From an uncultured Alcaligenaceae bacterium (lineage in GTDB: Bacteria; Pseudomonadota; Gammaproteobacteria; Burkholderiales; Burkholderiaceae_B), in NCBI GenBank assembly GCA_937897265.1, contig CALCPT010000028.1, positions 1-5,388 on the forward strand: 5,388 bases of DNA, in the 5' to 3' direction. Position 1 is the first letter of the stretch. The number at the start of each line of letters is the position of its first letter. The notes beneath the pieces were generated by a model, which was not told where the DNA came from, searched no databases, and saw nothing but the letters and a program-made list of their open reading frames with translations. This document shows, in pieces, positions 1-5,388 of the stretch. Position numbers and translations under genes: made by a program.

Positions 1-27
1 GAGTTCAGACGTGTGCTCTTCCGATCT
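1..27 (+). other. Illumina TruSeq adapter (P7/Read 2 side), not genomic
   Basis: These 27 bases match the 3' part of the TruSeq Read 2 primer and end in the universal GCTCTTCCGATCT, which directly abuts the insert at 28. This is the reverse complement of what a Read 1 gives when it runs through a short fragment into the P7 adapter. The segment also creates a false GTG start at 11, whose first codons read MCSSD and come from adapter. It should be trimmed and no biology should be read from it. Confidence 0.97.
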
Positions 28-28
28 C

Positions 29-832
29 CGGATTCGTCGCTTGGCGCTGCGAATGGGAGAGGTGCAGGGGCAAGGTTATATTGGTCAGGCCTTAGGCATC
101 GCCGATATGCTCGCCGTCGCTTACGGACACGCGCTGAAATTCAAAATTGGTGAGCCTGAGTGGGAGCAGCGTGATCGCTTCTTACTCTCGCATGGTCACT
201 ACGCAATCGCGTTTTATGCTGCGCTGATCAATGCTGGTATTTTGAGTGAAGACGAACTCGAAACCTATGGCTGTGATGAAAGTCGCCTGCCGATGTCGGG
301 CATGGCGACCTATACGCCCGCGATGGAGATTTCGGGTGGCTCACTTGGGCAGGGGCTACCGATCGGTGTCGGCATGGCACTCGCTCTACGACACAAGCGT
401 AACCCCGCGTTTGTTTATAACTCAATGTCAGATGGTGAGCTTGATGAAGGCTCGACTTGGGAGGCGGCTCTCTCCGCGTCGTCGCACAAACTCGCAAATT
501 TAATCTGCTTGGTTGATATTAATAACCAACAGGCAGACGGTTACTCGAGTCAGGTTTTACCTTTTGAGCCCTTGTCGGATAAGTGGGCGGCCTTTGGCTG
601 GCATGTGCAACGCGTCAATGGTAACGATCTGCCCGCCGTCTTAGCTGCGTTTGATACGGCACGTACTTTGGCTGCCCCACAGCCACGTGTCATTTTGCTT
701 GATACTAAGATGGGTAAAGGTGTGTCATTTCTAGAAGCGCGCGAAAAAAATCACTTTATTCGTGTCGAAGCCAATGAATGGGCTCAAGCGATCGCCGAGT
801 TGGATGCTAGCTTTCAAGGAGGTGCCCAATGA
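29..832 (+). CDS. Transketolase, N-terminal (thiamine diphosphate-binding) subunit; 5'-truncated by the contig end
   Basis: This is the first half of a split transketolase, a cytoplasmic enzyme that moves two-carbon ketol units between sugars or related aldehydes and ketoses using thiamine diphosphate and Mg2+. About 267 residues remain. Visible motifs are LSHGH at 188-202 (the second His matches a cofactor-side His of classical transketolase), GGSLGQGL at 335-358, and the cofactor motif from SDGE (428-439) to DINNQQ (515-532), followed by KMGKG near 709. Split N-subunits are usually about 270-285 residues, so only a short N-terminus is lost. The open frame continues into adapter and offers a GTG at 11, but that start is artificial; the first wholly genomic codon is at 29. 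The gene overlaps the C-terminal subunit by ATGA, implying a co-translated heteromer. Oddities: the family motif G-H-x-G reads G-Y-I-G at 74-85, and the later substrate His position appears to be Ser (296-298). The substrate is unknown; the family call is firm. Confidence 0.93.
   Translation, partial: RIRRLALRMGEVQGQGYIGQALGIADMLAVAYGHALKFKIGEPEWEQRDRFLLSHGHYAIAFYAALINAGILSEDELETYGCDESRLPMSGMATYTPAMEISGGSLGQGLPIGVGMALALRHKRNPAFVYNSMSDGELDEGSTWEAALSASSHKLANLICLVDINNQQADGYSSQVLPFEPLSDKWAAFGWHVQRVNGNDLPAVLAAFDTARTLAAPQPRVILLDTKMGKGVSFLEAREKNHFIRVEANEWAQAIAELDASFQGGAQ
816..822 (+). promoter_or_regulatory. Strong ribosome binding site for the C-terminal transketolase subunit
   Basis: AAGGAGG lies 6 bases before the ATG at 829, inside the end of the upstream gene. 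It is a near-perfect anti-Shine-Dalgarno match and decides the start at 829 over the in-frame ATG at 883. Together with the ATGA stop/start overlap it suggests coupled, roughly equal synthesis of the two subunits. Confidence 0.85.
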
Positions 833-1836
833 CCGCGCCCACAAATACTGCAGTGACGAAGCCCAAGCTGACAACCTCAGCCATGATTGCGTCGATTGCC
901 GCAGAAGGTCAGCGTGTCCGTGCCGCACCCTTTGGAAAGGCACTTGTTGAACTTGCTGAAAGTCGGCCTGAAATTGTTGGCCTCACTGCAGACTTGGCAA
1001 AGTACACCGACTTACATATCTTTGCGCAGGCGTACCCAGAGCGATTTTTTCAAATGGGAATGGCCGAGCAACTTTTAATGGGCGCGGCTGGGGGGATGGC
1101 AAAAGAAGGCTTGATCCCTTTTGCGACAACCTATGCAGTCTTTGCAACTCGGCGCGCCTACGACTTTATTCACCAAGTGATTGCAGAAGAAAACTTAAAT
1201 GTAAAAATTGCATGCGCTCTGCCAGGTCTGACCTCTGGCTACGGCCCTAGCCATCAGGCGACCGAAGACTTAGCGATGATGCGAGCGATTCCGGGTATGA
1301 CAGTCATTGACCCGTGCGATGCCCTGGATATTGAACAAATGGTCCCGGCAGTGGTAGCGCACGATGGCCCAGTGTATATGCGTCTGCTACGCGGTCAGGT
1401 GCCGTTAGTGCTAGATGAGTATGACTACAAGTTCAAATTGGGTCAGGCGCAACTCGTACGAGACGGTAAGGATGTCCTGATTATTTCGAGCGGCATTATG
1501 ACGATGCGAGCGCTAGAGGTTGCAAAAGAGATGGCGGGAGGCGCTGCAGATGTTGCAGTTCTGCACGTACCAACGATCAAGCCCTTGGATGAAGCCACAA
1601 TCTTAAAAGAAATTGGTCGCGGCTCGCGCCTGGTGATTGTTGCAGAAAATCATACGAGGATAGGGGGCTTGGGCGAAGCGATTGCTGCCTGTGTATTGCG
1701 GGCAAGAATGGCACCGAACTATCACCAAATTGCGTTACCTGATGAGTTTTTAGCGGCAGGTGCTTTGCCGACGTTGCATGATCGGTACGGTATTTCAACC
1801 GAAGCGATTGTGTCTTTTATCAAGAAGTTGTTGTAG
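829..1836 (+). CDS. Transketolase, C-terminal (pyrimidine-binding plus C-terminal domain) subunit
   Basis: This 335-residue protein completes the transketolase encoded just upstream. The pyrimidine-binding domain covers about residues 28-195. It carries GMAEQ with Glu80, the residue position that activates the thiamine diphosphate aminopyrimidine ring in this superfamily, and the conserved stretch TSGYGPSHQATEDLAMM (135-151), whose His142 matches a substrate-contacting His kept in classical transketolase. GPVYMRLLRG follows at about 177-186. The transketolase C-terminal domain occupies about 205-330 (DVLIISSG, then HVPTIKPLD, then VAENH). The length is usual for split C-subunits (about 310-335), with a slightly long N-terminal tail of about 25 residues rich in Thr, Ala and Lys. 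The start at 829 has an ideal ribosome site and overlaps the upstream stop as ATGA. Dxs or a pyruvate dehydrogenase beta subunit are less likely, because the partner gene is a transketolase N-half. The physiological substrate is not determined. Confidence 0.94.
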   Translation: MTAPTNTAVTKPKLTTSAMIASIAAEGQRVRAAPFGKALVELAESRPEIVGLTADLAKYTDLHIFAQAYPERFFQMGMAEQLLMGAAGGMAKEGLIPFATTYAVFATRRAYDFIHQVIAEENLNVKIACALPGLTSGYGPSHQATEDLAMMRAIPGMTVIDPCDALDIEQMVPAVVAHDGPVYMRLLRGQVPLVLDEYDYKFKLGQAQLVRDGKDVLIISSGIMTMRALEVAKEMAGGAADVAVLHVPTIKPLDEATILKEIGRGSRLVIVAENHTRIGGLGEAIAACVLRARMAPNYHQIALPDEFLAAGALPTLHDRYGISTEAIVSFIKKLL

Positions 1837-1859
1837 CGGTTCAAAAAAACGTCAAGGAA

Positions 1860-1891
1860 GGCGAAAACTCGACTCCTATCGAGTCATCGCC
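1860..1891 (+). repeat. Intergenic hairpin between the transketolase and TRAP genes
   Basis: GGCGA (1860-1864) pairs with TCGCC (1887-1891), and ACTCGA (1867-1872) pairs with TCGAGT (1879-1884). The two stems are separated by a 2x2 internal loop and closed by the six-base loop CTCCTA. No T-tract follows on the + strand, so it is not a typical intrinsic terminator. A run of seven A at 1843-1849 would read as T downstream of the stem on the - strand, but no - strand gene is present to use it. It may be an RNA processing or stability element that lets the binding-protein mRNA accumulate separately from the transketolase mRNA. The rest of the 98-bp gap shows nothing convincing. Confidence 0.55.
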
Positions 1892-1923
1892 GGCACTTGA
1901 ATATAGATCCTTAAAATTGAAAC

Positions 1924-1928
1924 GGAGA
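1924..1928 (+). promoter_or_regulatory. Ribosome binding site deciding the DctP start
   Basis: GGAGA lies 6 bases before the ATG at 1935. An in-frame TTG at 1917 would add six residues (MKRRQT) but would place this site inside the coding region. It has no ribosome site of its own at the right distance, so ATG 1935 is the start. Confidence 0.8.
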
Positions 1929-1934
1929 CAAACC

Positions 1935-2924
1935 ATGAAGCAATTATTTAAAACGCTGTTCGCTGCGTCGTGTCTGTGTATTTCAGTAGGCGCTAACGCT
2001 CAGATGAAACTGACACTTGGCCATAATGCGGCAATTGGCAATCCAAAGCACGAAGCCTCGGTTAAGTTTGCGGATGTTGTGAAAGAAAAAAGTGGTGGCA
2101 AGATTCTGGTGCAGGTTGCACCGGCCGCACAGTTGGGTGATGATGTGCCAATCTTGACCTCGCTACGTAGTGGTGTCGTTGATTTTGCCGCAAACTCGCA
2201 AGGCTCGATTTCGTCTGTCGTACCAGAGTACTCTGCGTTTGGTATGCCGTTCTTGTTTCCTACCTTGCAAGACGCCTGGAAGGTTCTTGACGGCCCCGCT
2301 GGTCAAGAACTCGCCAAAATCTCTGCCGAAAAAGGCTTGATCGTTCTAGGGTACTGGGATAACGGCATTCGTCACGTATCGAATAAGCTTCGCCCAATCA
2401 AGACGCCTGCCGATATGAAAGGGTTAAAGGTGCGTACACCACCTGATCCAGCCACCATCGACATTATGAAAGCGTTGGGTGCAGAGCCCGAGCAAATTAA
2501 GTTCTCTGAGCTGTATGTCGCCTTGCAACAGGGTGTCGTGGATGGACAAGAGAATCCACTGATGAATATCTATTCATCCAAACTGTACGAAGTGCAAAAG
2601 TTCATCTCTTTTACGGCGCATAAGTATGAGATGACGCCGTTTGTGATGTCCAAGCGCACGTACGATCGTTTGTCAGAGGCTGATCGAAAGATTATTCGCG
2701 AGGCTGCTGCCGAAGCGACAAAGCTCAATCGTCAGTTATCGCTTGAGTCAGATCAAAAATTGGTTGGCGAGCTCAAAGCAAAAGGCATTGAAATGAATAC
2801 GGTTGACTTAGCTCCTTTTAACGCTGCTACACAATCAGTCACTGAGGCCTGGCTTAAGGGGCCGCAGGGCGCCTTCGTCAAGAAAGTTGTAGACGCTGCG
2901 CAAGCGGTTCGAGCCGGTAAGTAA
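1935..2924 (+). CDS. dctP: TRAP transporter periplasmic solute-binding protein (DctP family)
   Basis: This 329-residue protein is the extracytoplasmic receptor of a tripartite ATP-independent periplasmic transporter; it captures a solute, usually an organic acid, and delivers it to the membrane subunits. The signal peptide is residues 1-22 (positive MKQLFK, hydrophobic core, Ala-Asn-Ala cleavage before Gln23). Family marks in order: AAQLGDD (64-70), GMPFLFP (103-109), NGIRHVSNKLRPI (143-155), GLKVRTPP (163-170) with Arg167 at the position that in characterised members forms a salt bridge to the ligand carboxylate, FSELYVALQQGVVDGQENP (190-208), and YEVQKFIS (about 218-225). Length is normal for the family (about 320-340). 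ATG 1935 is chosen over TTG 1917 on the ribosome site and on signal-peptide position. It stands first in a dctPQM operon, 19 bases before dctQ. The conserved Arg suggests a carboxylate ligand, but the exact ligand cannot be inferred. The symbol is used at family level. Confidence 0.96.
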   Translation: MKQLFKTLFAASCLCISVGANAQMKLTLGHNAAIGNPKHEASVKFADVVKEKSGGKILVQVAPAAQLGDDVPILTSLRSGVVDFAANSQGSISSVVPEYSAFGMPFLFPTLQDAWKVLDGPAGQELAKISAEKGLIVLGYWDNGIRHVSNKLRPIKTPADMKGLKVRTPPDPATIDIMKALGAEPEQIKFSELYVALQQGVVDGQENPLMNIYSSKLYEVQKFISFTAHKYEMTPFVMSKRTYDRLSEADRKIIREAAAEATKLNRQLSLESDQKLVGELKAKGIEMNTVDLAPFNAATQSVTEAWLKGPQGAFVKKVVDAAQAVRAGK

Positions 2925-2929
2925 GTGAC

Positions 2930-2935
2930 AAGGAG
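2930..2935 (+). promoter_or_regulatory. Ribosome binding site of dctQ
   Basis: AAGGAG lies 8 bases before the ATG at 2944, in the 19-base gap after the dctP stop. The spacing and sequence are good and support ATG 2944 over the in-frame ATG three codons later. Confidence 0.75.
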
Positions 2936-2943
2936 TACGTGAG

Positions 2944-3489
2944 ATGAGCGGGATGCTGCTGAAAATCTGTGACTCAATTGACGCCTGCATTGCAGCGGTG
3001 TGCCGTTTTGTCTTGTACGTGACGACAGTGCTCTTGTTTGGGATCTTAGCCATCAACGTGTTTTTACGTTACCTGTCTTCAACCAGCTTGAAGGCAGGTG
3101 GCGAAGCCCCCGAGCTGATCTTTCCGTGGATGGTGATGTCCGGAGTCGTACTCGCGGCGCAGTACGGTTCGCACATTAGTATTGTCTGGTTTCTTGAAAA
3201 GATTCCGCTTAAGTATCGACGCTTAGTGATCATGGGAAACGGCTTGATTCTCATTGCAGCGTATAGCTCGCTAGCCTGGGGCGCTTTTACGTTGATGCCG
3301 ATTGTCAGCACCGAGCGCACTCCCGTGTTGGGGGTACCGTCTTCGGTGACCTATTCGTGTTTTTTAATTGCCTTTGTATTGTTGGTGCTGACCGCTGTCA
3401 CACAATCGATACGTATGTATCTGACCAAAGGCATGCATGGCCGCTACATCAGTAGTGGGCAGACCGCCTCGGCCTTTGCCGAACACTGA
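2944..3489 (+). CDS. dctQ: TRAP transporter small membrane subunit (DctQ family)
   Basis: This 181-residue inner-membrane protein has four predicted membrane segments at about residues 22-42, 58-78, 94-118 and 135-156, the DctQ pattern. In characterised TRAP systems the small subunit packs against the large permease and helps dock the binding protein. Recognisable family features are NVFLRY (38-43), the amphipathic GEAPELIFPWMVMSGVVLAA stretch (53-72) followed by GSHISI (75-80), and TPVLGVPSSVTY (126-137) before the last helix. Length is typical (about 160-200). It sits 19 bases after dctP with a strong ribosome site, and its stop is 9 bases before dctM, so all three are almost surely one transcript. 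A polar tail of about 25 residues follows the last helix. DctQ proteins diverge strongly in sequence, so the assignment relies on topology, these short motifs and operon position. Confidence 0.93.
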   Translation: MSGMLLKICDSIDACIAAVCRFVLYVTTVLLFGILAINVFLRYLSSTSLKAGGEAPELIFPWMVMSGVVLAAQYGSHISIVWFLEKIPLKYRRLVIMGNGLILIAAYSSLAWGAFTLMPIVSTERTPVLGVPSSVTYSCFLIAFVLLVLTAVTQSIRMYLTKGMHGRYISSGQTASAFAEH

Positions 3490-3498
3490 GAGCTTGCC

Positions 3499-4764
3499 AT
3501 GTTATCGATTGCTACCTTCATTGCATTTTTGGCACTCGCGATGCTTGGGTTGCCCATCGCGCACGCCCTGATCGTTGGTGCTCAACTTGGGCTGATGCCT
3601 TCAGAGAGATTGGGTTCAGAGTTTATTGTGTCGCAGCTTGTTACTCAAACGCAAAGTTTCCCTCTGATTGCAATCCCATTTTTTATGTTGACCGGTTCGC
3701 TCATGGTGGGTGGCAAGCTTGGTCAGCATCTGATCGATTTATTGTCGACGTTGATGGGGCGTTTTCACGGTGGTCCAGCGCAAGTTGGCGTCATGTCGTC
3801 GACGATCTTTGGAGGCGTTTCTGGGTCTGCCGTTGCAGATGCCTCTGCGATTGGCTCGCTGTTGATCCCTTGGCTAAAAAAGCTTGGCTATCCTCCCGCA
3901 TTTGCCGCGGGCACGATCGCTGCGGCTGCAACCATTGATATTTTGATTCCCCCTTCGATCCCGATGATTATCTATTCGTTGGTGTCGAATGCCTCGATTG
4001 GAGCGTTATTTGTGGCGGGGATTTTGCCTGGCGTCATTATGTGCGGCGGATTTATGTTGGTCTGTTACATACAAGGGCGTCGACGAGGTTTTCCAAGAGA
4101 CACTACCCCTTTTGACTGGGGGCGTTTCAGAGTTCAACTGCTGTATTCATTACCGGCGTTGGCGTTGCCCGTTTTAATTATTATCTTTTTGCGGTTTGGT
4201 ATTGCAACGCCTACCGAAGTCAGCGTGATGTCTACGCTCTATGCACTCGTTGTGTCTTGGATTATTTATCGCGACCTTTCAATGGCGCGGCTTAAGCACT
4301 CGATTGTCGATGCCGGGCTCGCTACTGCGGTTGTGATGCTTATCATCATGGCTTCGAGCGTGATTGGATGGATCTTGACGTTTGAACAGTTGCCTGCTGA
4401 TTTTGTGGCGTACGTTCAACGGACTCTCGGTGAGCCATGGATGATCATCTTATCGATGAACGTGATCATGTTGGCGGTTGGCATGTTTATTGATCTGCCG
4501 GCGGCGGTATTGTTATTGACGCCAATGTTTGTTCCCCTGGCAGCGGCGATTGGCATGGATACCGTGCAGTTAGGCATCATGATGATTATCAATTTATCAA
4601 TCGGTCTGTATCATCCCCCGGTTGGTACCACTTTGTTTATTACCAGTTCGATCGCTCAGGTCAAAATGGGTAAGGTGGTGATTGAGCTGATCCCGTTTTA
4701 TGTTGTAGCGATTGGCATCCTATTGTTATTCGCTTTTGTGCCAGCGATGACGCTTCGCATGTAA
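3499..4764 (+). CDS. dctM: TRAP transporter large permease subunit (DctM family)
   Basis: This 421-residue, highly hydrophobic protein is the ion-coupled transport subunit of the TRAP system in the inner membrane; family members use a sodium or proton gradient to move the solute inward. Motifs in order: PFFMLTGSLMVGG (60-72), GGVSGSAVADASAIGSLLIP (105-124), the family's most recognisable segment, ILIPPSIPMIIY (148-159), FGIATPTEVS (233-242), MFIDLPAAVLLLTPMFVPL (329-347) and IGLYHPPVGTTLF (368-380). These form the two pseudo-symmetric re-entrant halves of the fold. Length is standard (about 420-430). Its ATG is 7 bases after a weak GAGAG site that overlaps the dctQ stop, so translation is probably coupled to dctQ. 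One detail differs from the usual consensus: the common G-x-x-T-P-P-V-G has His in place of Thr. The frame is intact from start to stop. Confidence 0.96.
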   Translation: MLSIATFIAFLALAMLGLPIAHALIVGAQLGLMPSERLGSEFIVSQLVTQTQSFPLIAIPFFMLTGSLMVGGKLGQHLIDLLSTLMGRFHGGPAQVGVMSSTIFGGVSGSAVADASAIGSLLIPWLKKLGYPPAFAAGTIAAAATIDILIPPSIPMIIYSLVSNASIGALFVAGILPGVIMCGGFMLVCYIQGRRRGFPRDTTPFDWGRFRVQLLYSLPALALPVLIIIFLRFGIATPTEVSVMSTLYALVVSWIIYRDLSMARLKHSIVDAGLATAVVMLIIMASSVIGWILTFEQLPADFVAYVQRTLGEPWMIILSMNVIMLAVGMFIDLPAAVLLLTPMFVPLAAAIGMDTVQLGIMMIINLSIGLYHPPVGTTLFITSSIAQVKMGKVVIELIPFYVVAIGILLLFAFVPAMTLRM

Positions 4765-4774
4765 ATCACTGATG

Positions 4775-4859
4775 CCTTGACGGCGCTCGGTCTAAATTGC
4801 TTGTGTGTTGGAGGGCAATTAGACCGGTTGCTCAAGTGTTGGTGCGCTGTCCGTCAAGG
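4775..4859. repeat. Two nested inverted repeats at the convergent dctM / dioxygenase junction; possible bidirectional terminator
   Basis: The inner pair is CGGTCTAAATTGC (4788-4800) with GCAATTAGACCG (4815-4826), 12 paired bases with one bulged A and a 14-base loop. The outer pair is a perfect 9-bp match, CCTTGACGG (4775-4783) with CCGTCAAGG (4851-4859), with GCGC (4783-4786 and 4844-4847) able to extend it past a bulge. The right arms lie in the last codons and stop of the - strand dioxygenase gene (stop at 4819-4821). Position between converging genes fits transcription termination from both sides, but no T-tract follows either stem, so an intrinsic terminator is not proven. The 54-base gap at 4765-4818 holds nothing else I can see. 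Confidence 0.5.
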
Positions 4860-5340
4860 TCATGCGGCGCATGTCGCGTTTGTAGAGTTTGTCATCGTAG
4901 GCGCGCGCACGATGCATGGTGCAGCGGTTATCCCACATGACCAGATCGTATTGGCTCCAGACATGGCTGTAGACAAACTCGCGTCTGGTGGCCTCTTCGA
5001 TTAGATCGCGAATCAGTATCATGCCTTCGGGGCGCGGCATCCCGTGTACGACACCGATATGCGACGCTAGATAAACAGACTTGCGTCCCGATCCGGGGTG
5101 CTTGCGTACCAAACGCTGAGGCACCGGGGCATAGTTCTGCTTTTCTTGCTCATTGAACGCGTCAAAACCGAGTTGAGCGCGCGAGTAGATTAAAGAGTGG
5201 TCACAGATTAATGGTTCGATCTGTGCTTTGGTCTTTTCAGGCAGGCGGTCCCAAGCCGCACGCATGTCGGCAAACTCAGTGTTACCCCCTTCGGGAGGAA
5301 TCACGCGCGCGTGCAACATCGAGTATTTAGCTGGGGTTGC
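4819..5340 (-). CDS. TauD/TfdA-family Fe(II)/2-oxoglutarate-dependent dioxygenase; 5'-truncated by the contig end
   Basis: This is the C-terminal 173 residues of a cytoplasmic non-haem iron oxygenase that couples 2-oxoglutarate decarboxylation to hydroxylation of a substrate. The reading frame runs on past the Met at 5319 to the adapter junction, starting A-T-P-A-K-Y-S-M; PAKYSMLHAR and PPEGGNTEFADM are typical internal TauD/TfdA segments, so Met at 5319 is not the start. Near the C-terminus WDNRCTMHRA holds the distal iron-binding His (residue 143 of the fragment), and two Arg in KRDMRRM (155 and 159) match the spacing of the 2-oxoglutarate/substrate-binding arginines. The iron-binding H-x-D motif and roughly 110-120 residues lie off the contig. 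By eye it resembles TfdA-like members (YLASHIGVVHG, REFVYSHVWSQYDLVMWDNR) more than TauD itself. It converges on dctM with a 54-base gap, so it is not in the TRAP operon. The substrate is unknown; taurine or 2,4-D should not be assumed. Confidence 0.9.
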   Translation of the reverse strand, partial: ATPAKYSMLHARVIPPEGGNTEFADMRAAWDRLPEKTKAQIEPLICDHSLIYSRAQLGFDAFNEQEKQNYAPVPQRLVRKHPGSGRKSVYLASHIGVVHGMPRPEGMILIRDLIEEATRREFVYSHVWSQYDLVMWDNRCTMHRARAYDDKLYKRDMRRMTLTDSAPTLEQPV

Positions 5341-5388
5341 AGATCGGAAGAGCGTCGTGTAGGGAAAGAGTGTCTTCGCCTGTGTAGA
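5341..5388 (+). other. Illumina TruSeq adapter (P5/Read 1 side) with i5 index, not genomic
   Basis: AGATCGGAAGAGC begins exactly at 5341 and continues as the reverse complement of the TruSeq universal adapter to 5373. Bases 5374-5381 (CTTCGCCT) sit at the i5 index position; the reverse complement AGGCGAAG is, from memory, TruSeq HT index D505. GTGTAGA (5382-5388) starts the constant P5 sequence after the index. This is what a Read 2 gives when it runs through a short fragment. Confidence 0.97.

Noticed and set aside
228..497. 89-codon - strand open frame inside the transketolase N-subunit
   Set aside because: It is a shadow of a clear coding gene; its translation is low in complexity and resembles no protein family.
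1898..1917. Possible sigma-70 promoter before dctP (TATAGA at 1902-1907 or TAAAAT at 1912-1917)
   Set aside because: Neither -10-like box has a recognisable -35 element at 16-18 bases, and TAAAAT would start transcription inside the ribosome binding site.
1917..1934. TTG at 1917 as the dctP start
   Set aside because: It would place the GGAGA ribosome site inside the gene and extend the signal peptide N-terminus; ATG 1935 has correct spacing.
4777..5004. 75-codon + strand open frame after dctM
   Set aside because: It lies almost wholly antisense to the dioxygenase gene, has no ribosome site and no recognisable protein features.
5317..5319. ATG on the - strand at 5317-5319 as the true start of the dioxygenase
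   Set aside because: The frame is open and family-like (PAKYS) upstream to the adapter junction, the iron-binding H-x-D is missing, and the protein would be far too short.
1..5388. The two flanking adapters as terminal repeats or transposon ends
   Set aside because: They match different known sequencing adapters and share only the common adapter core in inverted orientation (AGATCGGAAGAGC), which is expected from Y-shaped adapters and not from a mobile element.

Overview
The window is a 5.3 kb piece of bacterial DNA (28-5340) with untrimmed Illumina TruSeq adapter at both ends (1-27 and 5341-5388). The adapters are library artefacts. Both contig ends are therefore artificial, and the two outermost genes are cut by the assembly rather than by biology. 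Tight gene packing, a roughly balanced base composition by eye, and the combination of a three-part TRAP transporter, a split transketolase and a TfdA-like dioxygenase suggest a proteobacterium. A betaproteobacterium of the Burkholderiales type is my best guess, held with low confidence because no phylogenetic marker is present.

Layout on the + strand: 29-832 is a transketolase N-terminal (thiamine diphosphate-binding) subunit missing its first residues. 829-1836 is the matching C-terminal subunit, joined by an ATGA overlap. A 98-bp gap with a hairpin (1860-1891) follows. Then comes a complete DctPQM-type TRAP transporter: periplasmic binding protein (1935-2924), small membrane subunit (2944-3489) and large permease (3499-4764). 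On the - strand, converging on the permease, lies the C-terminal part of a TauD/TfdA-family Fe(II)/2-oxoglutarate dioxygenase (4819-5340). The junction of the convergent genes holds two nested inverted repeats (4775-4859).

How they may work together: the TRAP system would import an organic acid using a sodium or proton gradient. The dioxygenase and the heteromeric transketolase could then act on it in the cytoplasm by oxidative cleavage or hydroxylation and by two-carbon (ketol) transfer. This is a plausible catabolic cluster, but the substrate cannot be read from the window. By manual alignment, two substrate-contacting histidines of classical transketolase appear replaced (His to Tyr, His to Ser) while the cofactor motifs are kept, which hints at a non-standard substrate. 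I see no mobile element, CRISPR array, RNA gene or clearly novel system here.
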